Of a stretch of DNA of 64,000 nt, positions 18,981-28,141 are shown one piece after another. Origin of the DNA: Aeribacillus composti (GTDB lineage Bacteria; Bacillota; Bacilli; Bacillales; Aeribacillaceae); assembly GCF_007827555.1 (NCBI RefSeq), contig NZ_VISS01000013.1, positions 1-64,000 of the forward strand. Direction: 5' to 3'. Positions within the stretch are counted from its first letter, which is position 1, and each line of letters starts with the position of its first letter. The notes under the pieces are model-generated. The model was not told where the DNA came from. It did no database searches and saw only the letters and a program-made list of their open reading frames with translations. The translations under genes were made by a program, and so were the position numbers.

Positions 18981-19835
18981 ATGACGATTCAATGGTTTCC
19001 AGGGCATATGGCAAAAGCGAGACGGCAAGTTGTTGAAAAATTGAAACTGATAGATATTGTCTATGAGCTTGTCGATGCCCGAATCCCTCAGTCATCGAGA
19101 AATCCGATGATTGATGACATTATTGCCAATAAAAAAAGAATTTTAATTTTAAATAAAAAGGATATGGCAGACGAAAGCATTACGAAAGAATGGATTCAGT
19201 ACTACAAAGAACAGGGCATTGCATCAATAGCCATCGACTCGCAAACAGGATCAGGACTAAAACAAATCGTGCAGCTTTCAAAAGAACTGCTCGAAAAAGA
19301 ACGTGAAAAAATGAAAGCAAAAGGGGTAAAACCAAGGGCGATCCGCGCATTAATTGTTGGAATTCCGAATGTCGGCAAATCAACGCTGATCAATCGCCTT
19401 GCAGGAAGAAACATTGCCAAAACCGGCGATCGTCCAGGCATAACGAAACAGCAAAGCTGGATCAAGACAGGAAAAGAATTGGAGCTGCTCGATACCCCAG
19501 GCATTCTTTGGCCGAAATTTGAAGATGAAGAAGTCGGGCTGAAGCTGGCTGCGACAGGCGCCATTAAGGATGAGATTTTAAATTTGCAGGATGTAGCAGC
19601 TTATGCGATGCGATACTTGATCAAGCATTATCCAGATCGTTTAATGGATCGCTATCAAATCGACAATCTATCAAATGAAAATGAAATCGTCGACTTATTT
19701 GATCATATTGGAAAAAAAAGAGGCTGTTTATCAGCTGGCGGCCTGATAGACTATGACAAGACGGCGGAAGTGTTCATAAGGGATGTTCGGACATTGAAGC
19801 TGGGGAAAATAAGTTTTGACCGGCCAAATGAATAA
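18981..19835 (+). CDS. rbgA: Ribosome biogenesis GTPase RbgA (YlqF)
   Basis: RbgA is a GTPase needed for a late step of 50S assembly, around incorporation of L16 and other late proteins. The 284 residues show the circularly permuted order of GTPase motifs: NKKDMAD (G4) first, then [10 protein letters not shown] (G1) near 129-138, and DTPGILWPK (G3). The ANTAR-like C-terminal part ends the protein. Its start [15 protein letters not shown] is typical. AGGTGAAG precedes the ATG, and the gene follows lepB directly. Confidence 0.96.
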   Translation: MTIQWFPGHMAKARRQVVEKLKLIDIVYELVDARIPQSSRNPMIDDIIANKKRILILNKKDMADESITKEWIQYYKEQGIASIAIDSQTGSGLKQIVQLSKELLEKEREKMKAKGVKPRAIRALIVGIPNVGKSTLINRLAGRNIAKTGDRPGITKQQSWIKTGKELELLDTPGILWPKFEDEEVGLKLAATGAIKDEILNLQDVAAYAMRYLIKHYPDRLMDRYQIDNLSNENEIVDLFDHIGKKRGCLSAGGLIDYDKTAEVFIRDVRTLKLGKISFDRPNE

Positions 19836-19837
19836 AG

Positions 19838-19869
19838 GCACGCATTCCGCGTGTCTATATTTTATTTTT
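19838..19869 (+). terminator. Probable terminator after rbgA
   Basis: A short GC stem (GCACGC/GCGTGT with loop ATTCC) is followed by ATATTTTATTTTTA. The stem is modest but the T-rich tail is good. Confidence 0.55.
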
Positions 19870-20100
19870 AACAAAACTCGTTCACTTGAGAGAAGCGGTG
19901 CAATCGGCGCTTAACCGGTTAATCGGTTTTCCTTTCTTGACGGGTAAAGAGCTTTCGGGAAATAGTAAAAAAGTCTTGAAAGTCATTTGAGCATGTGAAA
20001 AATAGACGCTTAATCAAATTGCAGCCGAGGAAGCCGTTCATGTACAAACTATTCGAACGAAATTTACAAATGCAAATATTAAGGGAGAGGTTGAAGAAAG
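19870..20100 (+). other. Gene-free gap upstream of rnhB
   Basis: No intact gene is visible. The stretch includes a palindrome TTAACCGGTTAA near 19911. The last hundred bases (20006-20104) can be read as LNQIAAEEAVHVQTIR and onward, which resembles a short helix-turn-helix remnant. It has no start codon and a stop directly upstream, so it may be a decayed fragment or chance. Confidence 0.4.
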
Positions 20101-20883
20101 TTGAATTTAACGGCGAAGGAAATTGAAGAAAAGCTCAGTGCCATCCATGATATAAACGACCCTTTTTTTCTTGCCTGCCAAAAAGATGAGCGGAAAACCG
20201 TCCAAAAATTAGTAAAAAAATGGCTGAAGCAATATGAAAAAGAGCAGCAATTGAGACAGCAGTTTCAAAACATGTGCAAATACGAAAGAGAATTGAAAGA
20301 AAAGGGATTTCGAATGCTGGCAGGCATTGATGAAGTGGGAAGAGGGTGTCTTGCAGGTCCGGTCGTTGCTGCTTGCGTGATTTTGCCTGATGAATTTTAT
20401 TTGCCGGGGCTGACGGACTCGAAAAAAATTTCGAAGCAAAAACGGGAAGAGTTTTTTCAATACATAATGGATCTGGCAGTAGATGTCGGGATTGGGTTTG
20501 TGTCGGCAAAAGAAATTGATGAACTAAACATTTACAATGCGACAAAAAAAGCAATGCTTTTAGCCATTGATCAATTAAAGCAGGGAAAGCCGGATCATTT
20601 ATTGATTGATGCTCTTGAATTACCAATTAATATTCCGCAGCTTTCCATCATTAAGGGTGATGAAAAAAGCATTACGATTGCAGCAAGCTCCTGCGTCGCA
20701 AAAGTTGTGAGAGACAGGTACATGGAAGAGCTGGGAAAGCAATTTCCGGAATACGGCTTTGAACGTCATGTGGGCTACGGTACAAAGCAGCATTTGGAAG
20801 CGATCGAGAAGCACGGTGTGACGGAGCATCATCGGAAAAGCTTTGCTCCGGTACAAGATGCGTTAAACTTTTTTAACGGGTGA
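20101..20883 (+). CDS. rnhB: Ribonuclease HII
   Basis: RNase HII removes ribonucleotides and RNA strands from RNA-DNA hybrids. The 260 residues start with a helical N-terminal extension typical of Bacillus RnhB, then GIDEVGRG with catalytic D77 and E78, LTDSKKIS, and the second acidic site in HLLIDALELP. The C-terminus has YGFERHVGYGTKQHL. The start is TTG 20101 (MNLTAKEIEEKL), chosen because homologues begin this way; GGGAGAGG lies about 12 bases before it. The stop overlaps the first bases of the next reading frame, ylqG. Confidence 0.95.
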   Translation: MNLTAKEIEEKLSAIHDINDPFFLACQKDERKTVQKLVKKWLKQYEKEQQLRQQFQNMCKYERELKEKGFRMLAGIDEVGRGCLAGPVVAACVILPDEFYLPGLTDSKKISKQKREEFFQYIMDLAVDVGIGFVSAKEIDELNIYNATKKAMLLAIDQLKQGKPDHLLIDALELPINIPQLSIIKGDEKSITIAASSCVAKVVRDRYMEELGKQFPEYGFERHVGYGTKQHLEAIEKHGVTEHHRKSFAPVQDALNFFNG

Positions 20884-20888
20884 TAAGA

Positions 20889-22376
20889 ATGAATGAAATA
20901 TCTGCTCTTCTTAGGAAGATAAGTCTTCAATCTCTTTTTGATCCCGCGGCCAAAACATTTCAAGATCAAGAGATTGTGAAAGGAAAAGTGTTGAAAATTT
21001 ATCCTAATTCTCATGCATTGCTTGCAATTGGAAAAATGAAATTAACCGCTGCTGTTGAGGCGGATATTCAAGCAATGAAAACTTATTGGTTTCAGACTGA
21101 AGTAACGGAAAGCGGAATCAGACTGAAGCTTTTGTTTCCGGAAAAAGATGAAGGTCATACAGGCCGGGCTATTCTTGAACATTTCCGCCTGCCTGCTGAC
21201 AATGCGGCCTCGCAGCTTATTGATTTGCTGCTGGAAAATGAAATTCCTTTTTCCAAAAAAGACTTGGCTCTTGCCATCAACATTTTGCAGTCCTTTAAGG
21301 GAAAAGCTCCTCGTGAAAGTTTATTTCAGGCGCTTCTCATCGCTTTTGAAAAAAAACTGCCAATTGCGGAGCATGTCATCCGTCCTTTGCTGGCTGTTCT
21401 AGACGAGAAGAAGCTGTCTCAGCTCCTTTTTCAATTAGACGAAATGTTAAACAATAGCGGAAGAGCCGAGGACATGAAAGATCTAAACCGAAACCTGTTT
21501 CAGCTTACAAACCTTCGTTTTCTTTATAAAGCCGAAGAAGTGAACCAAATATTGCGAGAAAGAAATGACACCTTTTCCAAGCAATTGTTGAATAAGCTTG
21601 AATTTTGGATGAAAGAAAATCCGCTAGCCATTAAGCAGCTTATACTGAATGAAAACAGTGAGCAAGCATTGCTTCAACCATTCACAAAAGACAAGGCGAA
21701 CGGAAGTAGAATTGGACAAATGCTGAACGCGGAAGAAAAAAATACGCTGAAAGCGATGTTTCAGCAAAGCATCCACAACGTTTCCGCTCAAGAAGTGAAA
21801 CAATTGTTAAAAACAGCGATAGCCAAAATCGGCTTATTTGAACATGCTGAAAGCAGTAGCGGTCAGAGTGAATGGCCATTAAAGACACTGCTTATAAAAT
21901 ATTTGCAAAATATGGAACATTCAAGTTTAAGAGGGGCGATGGAGCGCGCTTTAGATTACATAAACGGACAGCATTTTATGCGGGAACAAAAAGGACCTGT
22001 TGAACAATTTTTTATTCATGTCCCGATTCAGTTAGGAGAGCAATGGACGGATATTACAATCCAAATCAACGGAAAAAAAGACGAAACAGAAAAAATAAAT
22101 CCTAATTTTTGCCGAATCATTTTTTCATTGTATTTAAAAGAAATAAAAGAAACAGTAGTGGACGTATTCATTCAAAATCGCGCTGTAAAAGTTACGATTT
22201 ACAACGACATTCTTGAAGAAAGCGATATTGTTCAGCATTTGGGAAGCCTTCAGGAAAATTTAAAACAAATCAATTATGTTTTAACAGGAGTTTCTATCCA
22301 AAAAGGAAAAACGGATGAACAAACTCAAAAGGTCATTTCCGGACAACCTTACCAGAAGGTGGACATCAAAATATGA
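20889..22376 (+). CDS. ylqG: YlqG family protein, possibly FliK-like
   Basis: This 495-residue protein is named by position and family resemblance to Bacillus YlqG, whose function is unknown. It has no signal peptide or membrane segment. The first 370 residues are mostly helical and charged. The C-terminal part (about 375-490) contains IHVPIQLGEQWTDITIQING, then VFIQNRAVKVTIYND and a closing helix-strand. This layout looks like the FliK C-terminal hook-length domain (Flg_hook). ATG 20889 follows GGGTGATA; an in-frame GTG at 20880 is less likely. It overlaps ylqH by four bases, so the two are coupled. The FliK relation is inference. Confidence 0.8.
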   Translation: MNEISALLRKISLQSLFDPAAKTFQDQEIVKGKVLKIYPNSHALLAIGKMKLTAAVEADIQAMKTYWFQTEVTESGIRLKLLFPEKDEGHTGRAILEHFRLPADNAASQLIDLLLENEIPFSKKDLALAINILQSFKGKAPRESLFQALLIAFEKKLPIAEHVIRPLLAVLDEKKLSQLLFQLDEMLNNSGRAEDMKDLNRNLFQLTNLRFLYKAEEVNQILRERNDTFSKQLLNKLEFWMKENPLAIKQLILNENSEQALLQPFTKDKANGSRIGQMLNAEEKNTLKAMFQQSIHNVSAQEVKQLLKTAIAKIGLFEHAESSSGQSEWPLKTLLIKYLQNMEHSSLRGAMERALDYINGQHFMREQKGPVEQFFIHVPIQLGEQWTDITIQINGKKDETEKINPNFCRIIFSLYLKEIKETVVDVFIQNRAVKVTIYNDILEESDIVQHLGSLQENLKQINYVLTGVSIQKGKTDEQTQKVISGQPYQKVDIKI

Positions 22377-22642
22377 AAAAAGAAACAAAAGATTTAAAAG
22401 CTGTTGCCCTCAGCTATAACGATGAAAAGGACGCCGCGCCAAAAGTATCGGCAAAAGGTAAAGGGTATGTCGCTGAAAAAATCATTGAAAAAGCGAGAGA
22501 AAACAATGTTCCGATTCAAGAAGATCCCTCGCTTATTGAACTTTTGTCAGAAGTGGAAATAAATGAGCAAATTCCCGAGGAGCTTTATGAAGTGGTAGCT
22601 GAGCTTTTAAGCTTTATATACCGCTTAGACCAGCAAAGATGA
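22373..22642 (+). CDS. ylqH: Stand-alone FlhB C-terminal domain homologue YlqH
   Basis: These 89 residues align with the cytoplasmic end of the FlhB encoded in this window at 49378-50460. Shared features are AVALxY, APxVxAKG, VAxKI, and a closing segment in which EINEQIPEELYEVVAELL parallels EIGEMIPEQFFKAVAEIL. The NPTH autocleavage motif is missing: KDLKAVALSY occupies the place of NPTHYAVALKY. There are no membrane segments. Similar solo FlhB domains (FlhX in epsilon-proteobacteria) can replace the cleaved FlhB fragment. A role with the FliK-like YlqG in export switching is plausible but unproven. Confidence 0.88.
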   Translation: MKKETKDLKAVALSYNDEKDAAPKVSAKGKGYVAEKIIEKARENNVPIQEDPSLIELLSEVEINEQIPEELYEVVAELLSFIYRLDQQR

Positions 22643-22671
22643 AATAAACGACGTCTTTTTATAAAGAATGG

Positions 22672-22700
22672 TAGACAATGATGAAACATTTTTATACAAT
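22672..22700 (+). promoter_or_regulatory. SigA-type promoter of sucC-sucD
   Basis: TAGACA (22672-22677) and TACAAT (22695-22700) are spaced by 17 bases. The start would be near 22707, about 54 bases before sucC. Confidence 0.65.
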
Positions 22701-22760
22701 GAAAGCGCAGTCTAAAATTGCCTCGAAAAGGCTAAGATACATAAGTTAGGAGGATGGGAT

Positions 22761-23921
22761 ATGAATATCCATGAGTACCAGGGGAAAGAAATCCTCAGAA
22801 AATACGGCGTCACGGTACCGAACGGCAAAGTTGCGTTTTCCGTTGAGGAAGCGGTTGAAGCGGCAAAAGAGCTGGGTACTGACGTAGTGGTAGTCAAAGC
22901 GCAAATTCATGCTGGCGGCCGCGGGAAAGCTGGCGGAGTAAAAGTAGCGAAAAGTTTAGAAGAGGTTCGCGAGTATGCTAGTGAATTGTTAGGAAAAACG
23001 CTCGTTACACATCAAACAGGACCAGAAGGAAAAGAAGTCAAACGTCTTTTAATTGAAGAAGGCTGTGACATTAAAAAAGAATATTATGTTGGTTTTGTTG
23101 TTGATCGCGCAACCTCCCGCGTTGTTTTGATGGCGTCTGAGGAAGGCGGCACCGAAATTGAAGAAGTGGCAGCGAAAACACCGGAAAAAATCTTCAAAGA
23201 ATATATTGATCCGGCAGTAGGACTTCAACCTTTCCAAGCTCGCCGAATCGCATTTAACATTAACATTCCGAAAGAATTAGTCGGACAAGCTGTTAAATTT
23301 ATGTTGGGACTTTATCAAGTATTTGTCGAAAAGGATTGCTCTATTGCGGAAATTAACCCGCTTGTCGTTACAGGCGACGGAAAGGTTATGGCTTTGGATG
23401 CTAAACTAAACTTTGACTCCAATGCATTATACCGTCAAAAAGATGTGTTGGAATATCGTGATTTAGATGAGGAAAATCCGAAAGAAATTGAAGCTTCAAA
23501 ATATGATTTAAGCTACATAGCTCTTGATGGCAATATCGGGTGTATGGTAAACGGAGCAGGTCTTGCCATGGCAACGATGGATATTATTAAATATTACGGC
23601 GGTGAGCCAGCAAACTTCCTAGATGTCGGCGGCGGCGCAACGGCAGAAAAGGTTACGGAAGCGTTTAAAATTATTTTGTCGGATGAAAACGTAAAAGGGA
23701 TTTTCGTCAATATCTTTGGAGGCATTATGAAATGCGATGTCATCGCACAAGGTGTCGTTGAAGCGACAAAACAAGTTGGCTTGACGATCCCGCTAGTCGT
23801 TCGTCTTGAGGGAACGAATGTTGAGCTTGGTAAAAAAATACTAGAAGAGTCAGGCCTAAATATTACATCTGCAGAGTCTATGGCAGACGGGGCGCAAAAA
23901 ATCGTTTCATTAGTGAAATAG
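22761..23921 (+). CDS. sucC: Succinyl-CoA synthetase beta subunit
   Basis: SucC with SucD converts succinyl-CoA to succinate, making ATP or GTP in the citric acid cycle. The 386-residue subunit has an ATP-grasp fold with [16 protein letters not shown] near 47-62, [19 protein letters not shown], and the C-terminal CoA-ligase-like half with [11 protein letters not shown] and DVGGGA. A strong AGGAGG precedes ATG 22761. sucD follows after 17 bases. It is a soluble cytoplasmic enzyme that forms a heterodimer or heterotetramer with SucD. Confidence 0.98.
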   Translation: MNIHEYQGKEILRKYGVTVPNGKVAFSVEEAVEAAKELGTDVVVVKAQIHAGGRGKAGGVKVAKSLEEVREYASELLGKTLVTHQTGPEGKEVKRLLIEEGCDIKKEYYVGFVVDRATSRVVLMASEEGGTEIEEVAAKTPEKIFKEYIDPAVGLQPFQARRIAFNINIPKELVGQAVKFMLGLYQVFVEKDCSIAEINPLVVTGDGKVMALDAKLNFDSNALYRQKDVLEYRDLDEENPKEIEASKYDLSYIALDGNIGCMVNGAGLAMATMDIIKYYGGEPANFLDVGGGATAEKVTEAFKIILSDENVKGIFVNIFGGIMKCDVIAQGVVEATKQVGLTIPLVVRLEGTNVELGKKILEESGLNITSAESMADGAQKIVSLVK

Positions 23922-23938
23922 GAAAGCGAGGGAGAAGA

Positions 23939-24841
23939 ATGAGCGTATTTATTAATAAAGATACAAAAGTAATCGTTCAGGGGATTACTGGATCTACTGC
24001 GTTATTCCATACGAAACAAATGCTTGAATACGGAACGAAGATTGTCGGCGGGACATCCCCAGGCAAAGGCGGTCAGGAAGTCGAAGGAGTTCCGGTTTTC
24101 AACACGGTTGAAGAAGCGGTGAAACAAACCGGTGCCAATGCTTCCGTTATTTATGTCCCAGCTCCTTTTGCAGCGGATGCCATTATGGAAGCGGTTGATG
24201 CGGAGCTTGACCTAGTCATCTGTATTACAGAACATATCCCGGTTTTAGACATGGTCAAAGTAAAAAGATACATGGAAGGAAAGAAAACTCGATTAATCGG
24301 ACCGAACTGCCCGGGAGTCATCACACCTGGCGAATGTAAAATCGGCATTATGCCTGGATATATCCACACTAAGGGACATGTCGGAGTCGTTTCCCGTTCA
24401 GGTACTTTGACATATGAAGCGGTTCATCAGCTATCGCAAGCAGGCATTGGTCAGTCAACGGCTGTTGGAATTGGCGGGGACCCTGTAAACGGCACAAACT
24501 TCATTGACGTGCTAAAAGCATTTAACGAAGATCCGGAAACATATGCCGTCATTATGATTGGTGAAATCGGGGGTACAGCGGAAGAAGAAGCAGCTGAGTG
24601 GATTAAAGCAAACATGACAAAACCAGTCGTAGGATTTATCGGCGGACAAACAGCACCTCCAGGAAAACGCATGGGACATGCGGGCGCAATTATTTCCGGA
24701 GGTAAAGGAACAGCAGCGGAAAAAATTAAGAAAATGAATGAATGTGGTATTAAAGTCGCAGATACTCCTTCCGTTATTGGCGAGACGTTAATCTCAGTTT
24801 TAAAAGAAAAAGGTTTATATGAAAAATGCAAAACTCATTAA
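23939..24841 (+). CDS. sucD: Succinyl-CoA synthetase alpha subunit
   Basis: SucD carries the CoA-binding Rossmann domain ([16 protein letters not shown] near 14-29) and the active-site histidine that is phosphorylated during turnover, H247 in [23 protein letters not shown] and [13 protein letters not shown] are also conserved. The 300-residue length is standard. GGGAGAAG precedes the ATG. It forms a complete unit with sucC under one promoter, closed by a weak hairpin just after the stop codon. Confidence 0.98.
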   Translation: MSVFINKDTKVIVQGITGSTALFHTKQMLEYGTKIVGGTSPGKGGQEVEGVPVFNTVEEAVKQTGANASVIYVPAPFAADAIMEAVDAELDLVICITEHIPVLDMVKVKRYMEGKKTRLIGPNCPGVITPGECKIGIMPGYIHTKGHVGVVSRSGTLTYEAVHQLSQAGIGQSTAVGIGGDPVNGTNFIDVLKAFNEDPETYAVIMIGEIGGTAEEEAAEWIKANMTKPVVGFIGGQTAPPGKRMGHAGAIISGGKGTAAEKIKKMNECGIKVADTPSVIGETLISVLKEKGLYEKCKTH

Positions 24842-24847
24842 AACAAA

Positions 24848-24878
24848 AGGAGTAGCCACAAGGCTATTCCTTCTTTAT
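24848..24878 (+). terminator. Hairpin after sucD
   Basis: GGAGTAGCC/GGCTATTCC (24849-24857 with 24862-24870) with an ACAA loop is followed by TTCTTTAT. It is a likely terminator, though the T-tract is broken. It lies in front of, or within, the 5' end of the dprA reading frame. Confidence 0.6.
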
Positions 24879-24887
24879 AGAATTGAG

Positions 24888-25784
24888 GTGAGGGCTATTA
24901 ATCCTAGAAATTTATTAATAAAACTCGCTCATTGCAAAGGTGCGGCAAAGAGAAGAATCGTTCAGCTTTTTGAACAGGAAGGCATGTATGAAGAAGCTCT
25001 GCATCTAACGCCTCAAACATTAGCCACCCGTCTGTTTATTCCTCCTAAAAACTATTCAACGTTTATAGAAGATTACCAATCCATTTCAACGGAGAGCCTG
25101 CTAAACTATTATAAAAACAGGAATATCCACCTGATTACGATCATTGATTCCCATTATCCAACGTATTTAAAGCATATTTTTGATCCGCCTCCCGTTTTAT
25201 TTTGCCAAGGGGATATTAGTCTATTAAAAAATATCCGAAATTTAAGCGTTGTCGGAACTCGTCATGCATCGAAATATGGCTGCGACCTTGTTCAATATTT
25301 TGTTACGCATTTGGCGAAGCAAAAATTTACGATAATCAGCGGGCTTGCCCTCGGTATTGATGCGAAAGCCCATTGGACGGCCATTGAGGAGAATTCGAAA
25401 ACAATTGCCGTAATCGCTGGCGGATTTGATCATATTTATCCGAAGGAAAACATGGAGCTGGCTAAAATCATCCAAAAGGAGCATCTTCTCCTCTCTGAGC
25501 ATCCTCCATATAAAAGACCGGAAAAATGGATGTTTCCAATGCGAAATAGAATTATTAGCGGATTAAGCTTAGGAACCTTTGTTGCTCAAGCTTCCAAACG
25601 AAGCGGTTCTCTTATCACTGCCCAGCATGCTTTGGAACAAGGGAGAATCGTTTTTTCACCCCCGGTGCCATTATTTGATCCATTATTTCAAGGGAATATA
25701 CAATTGTTAAAGGAAGGGGCAGCGCTTGCCCTGTCACCTGATGAGATTATAGAAGAATTAAAGCCGATGTATGAAGAAAAATAA
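24888..25784 (+). CDS. dprA: DNA processing protein DprA/Smf
   Basis: DprA protects incoming single-stranded DNA during natural transformation and loads RecA. Family motifs are clear: VGTRHASKYG, the Rossmann segment ISGLALGIDAKAHWTA, GGFDHIYPKEN, and PMRNRIISGLS. The C-terminal winged-helix domain of some DprA proteins is absent. The start is uncertain: GTG 24888 is used here (298 residues); a frame back to ATG 24819 would cross the hairpin after sucD; and ATT 24897 has the best ribosome binding site (GAGGTGAG). dprA lies between sucCD and topA as smf does in B. subtilis. Confidence 0.9.
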   Translation: MRAINPRNLLIKLAHCKGAAKRRIVQLFEQEGMYEEALHLTPQTLATRLFIPPKNYSTFIEDYQSISTESLLNYYKNRNIHLITIIDSHYPTYLKHIFDPPPVLFCQGDISLLKNIRNLSVVGTRHASKYGCDLVQYFVTHLAKQKFTIISGLALGIDAKAHWTAIEENSKTIAVIAGGFDHIYPKENMELAKIIQKEHLLLSEHPPYKRPEKWMFPMRNRIISGLSLGTFVAQASKRSGSLITAQHALEQGRIVFSPPVPLFDPLFQGNIQLLKEGAALALSPDEIIEELKPMYEEK

Positions 25785-25822
25785 TTTTTTTGCGTCTAAA
25801 GGCGGAAGCTGATGAATACTGT

Positions 25823-25851
25823 TTGACAAAATGCATTGGAATATTTAATAA
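25823..25851 (+). promoter_or_regulatory. SigA promoter of topA
   Basis: A perfect TTGACA (25823-25828) is followed after 17 bases by TAATAA (25846-25851). The transcript would start near 25858, giving a leader of about 87 bases before topA. Confidence 0.75.
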
Positions 25852-25944
25852 TAGTGAAGATTATTTTAACAGTTGAATGATCAACAATCATTTTCATAAA
25901 CTGATGCATAAAAAGAGAGAAAACCTCTTAAGGAGGAAAAATGA

Positions 25945-28023
25945 ATGTCGGACTACTTAGTCATTGTGGAGTCGCCAGCAAAGGCGAAAACAATTGAAAA
26001 GTATTTAGGAAAAAAATATACCGTGAAGGCTTCAATGGGCCATGTTCGGGACTTGCCTAAAAGTCAAATGGGAGTTGACATAGAGCACAATTTTCAACCA
26101 AAATACATCACGATAAGAGGGAAAGGGCCGGTTCTGAAAGAGCTCAAGAACGCTGCCAAAAAGGCGAAAAAAGTTTTTCTTGCAGCCGACCCGGACAGAG
26201 AGGGAGAGGCGATTGCGTGGCATTTAGCGCAAAGCTTAGATATTGATATCCAATCCGATTGCCGCGTTGTGTTCAATGAAATTACAAAAGATGCGATCAA
26301 AGATTCTTTTAAATCGCCAAGAGCTATTAACATGGATTTAGTTGATGCCCAGCAGGCAAGAAGGGTATTAGACAGGCTGGTCGGCTACAATATCAGCCCG
26401 ATCCTTTGGAAAAAGGTAAAGAAGGGTTTAAGTGCCGGGAGAGTTCAATCTGTTGCTGTCCGTCTAATTATCGATCGTGAAAATGAAATTAAACATTTCA
26501 AGCCTGAGGAATATTGGACGATTAACGGAGACTTTCTTAAAGGAACGGAGTCGTTTGAAGCTGCTTTTTGGGGTGTTGAAGGCAAAAAAAAGGATTTGAA
26601 AACCGAAGAAGATGTAAAACAGGTGCTCCAAAAAGTTATTGGAAATGAGTTTACTGTAACGAAAGTAACAAAAAAAGAACGGAGAAGAAATCCTGCACCT
26701 CCATTTACAACTTCCTCTTTACAGCAGGAAGCTGCAAGGAAACTCAATTTCCGTGCGAAGAAAACGATGATGGTAGCACAACAGCTGTATGAAGGAATAG
26801 ACCTCGGCAAGGAAGGCACTGTCGGATTGATTACTTATATGCGTACCGATTCCACGCGAATTTCAGACACAGCGAAATCGGAGGCAATCAGTTATATTGA
26901 AAAGATGTTTGGCAGTGAATATGCGCAAGCCAAAACGAGAGGAAGTCAGAAATCAGGCAATGTTCAGGATGCTCACGAAGCGATACGGCCGACCAGCGCT
27001 TTTCGAAATCCGGATGGAATAAAAGACTTTTTAACAAAAGACCAATATAAATTATACAAACTGATTTGGGAACGATTTATCGCGAGCCAAATGTCGCCGG
27101 CTGTCATGGATACGATGAGCGTTGATTTGGAGAACAATGGTGTTATGTTCCGTGCAAACGGTTCAAAAATCAAATTCCATGGTTTTATGAAAGTATATGT
27201 AGAAGGGACGGACGATCAAGAAGAAGATAAAAGCAATCGTCTTTTGCCTGATCTTCAGGAAGGGGATAAAATCTTTTCAAAAGATTTAAAACCGGAGCAG
27301 CACTTTACACAGCCGCCTCCAAGGTATACGGAAGCGAGGCTTGTCAAAACGCTGGAGGAATTAGGCATAGGACGTCCTTCTACATATGCACCGACGCTCG
27401 ATACCATTCAAAGAAGAGGGTATGTTGCGCTTGAAAACAAACGATTTGTCCCAACAGAACTTGGCCAAATTGTCCACGAGCTGATGATGGAATTTTTCCC
27501 TGAAATTTTGGATGTGGAATTTACTGCGAAAATGGAGCATGATTTAGATGATATTGAAGAAGGAAAAGTAAATTGGGTAAAAATTATTGATGAATTTTAT
27601 CATGATTTTTCAAAGAATGTTAAAAAAGCCGAAAATGAAATGGAAAAGGTAGAAATAAAAGATGAATATGCCGGTGTAAAGTGTGAAAAATGCGGAAGCG
27701 AAATGGTTTACAAAATGGGAAGGTACGGAAAATTTTTGGCTTGCTCCAATTTTCCAGACTGCCGCAATACAAAACCAATTTTAAAAGAAATCGGTTTGAA
27801 ATGTCCGAAATGCCATGAGGGAAATATTGTGGAGAGAAAGTCGAAGAGACGCCGCGTATTTTATGGATGTGACCGTTACCCAGAGTGCGATTTTATTTCT
27901 TGGGAAAAGCCGGTTGAAAGAAAATGTCCGAAATGTGGAGAAATTTTGGTAGAAAAACGTTTGAAAAAAGGTGTTCAAGTGCAATGTTCTTCTTGCGACT
28001 ATAAAGAAGAACCGCAGCGTTAA
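25945..28023 (+). CDS. topA: DNA topoisomerase I
   Basis: TopA relaxes negative supercoils by a type IA mechanism. The 692 residues have the TOPRIM domain with [15 protein letters not shown] (8-22) and [15 protein letters not shown], the catalytic Y298 in [12 protein letters not shown], and three C-terminal four-cysteine zinc motifs from about 575 on (CEKCGSEM...[15 protein letters not shown]...[15 protein letters not shown]...CSSC). AGGAGGAAAA precedes ATG 25945. The length and the three zinc fingers match B. subtilis TopA. Confidence 0.98.
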   Translation: MSDYLVIVESPAKAKTIEKYLGKKYTVKASMGHVRDLPKSQMGVDIEHNFQPKYITIRGKGPVLKELKNAAKKAKKVFLAADPDREGEAIAWHLAQSLDIDIQSDCRVVFNEITKDAIKDSFKSPRAINMDLVDAQQARRVLDRLVGYNISPILWKKVKKGLSAGRVQSVAVRLIIDRENEIKHFKPEEYWTINGDFLKGTESFEAAFWGVEGKKKDLKTEEDVKQVLQKVIGNEFTVTKVTKKERRRNPAPPFTTSSLQQEAARKLNFRAKKTMMVAQQLYEGIDLGKEGTVGLITYMRTDSTRISDTAKSEAISYIEKMFGSEYAQAKTRGSQKSGNVQDAHEAIRPTSAFRNPDGIKDFLTKDQYKLYKLIWERFIASQMSPAVMDTMSVDLENNGVMFRANGSKIKFHGFMKVYVEGTDDQEEDKSNRLLPDLQEGDKIFSKDLKPEQHFTQPPPRYTEARLVKTLEELGIGRPSTYAPTLDTIQRRGYVALENKRFVPTELGQIVHELMMEFFPEILDVEFTAKMEHDLDDIEEGKVNWVKIIDEFYHDFSKNVKKAENEMEKVEIKDEYAGVKCEKCGSEMVYKMGRYGKFLACSNFPDCRNTKPILKEIGLKCPKCHEGNIVERKSKRRRVFYGCDRYPECDFISWEKPVERKCPKCGEILVEKRLKKGVQVQCSSCDYKEEPQR

Positions 28024-28024
28024 C

Positions 28025-28092
28025 AAATATCTTCTCTTTGGTGAGCAATGTAAAGCTCACCTTCTTCATGGAGATATTTCGGCAGTTTTTTA
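28025..28092 (+). repeat. Two-level hairpin between topA and trmFO
   Basis: An inner stem GGTGAGC/GCTCACC (28040-28046 with 28055-28061) lies inside outer arms AAATATCT (28025-28032) and AGATATTT (28072-28079). A run of six T follows at about 28086-28091. It may be a terminator for topA with an unusual outer stem, or a processed leader of trmFO. Confidence 0.6.
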
Positions 28093-28141
28093 CGAAAACA
28101 CAACAAGAAGAGAGCTTTTATAAAGACGGAGGAGTGCTAAA

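Noticed and set aside
20135-20626. A 163-codon minus-strand frame within rnhB
   Set aside because: RnhB motifs on the + strand are clear, and this frame is a shadow with no start signal.
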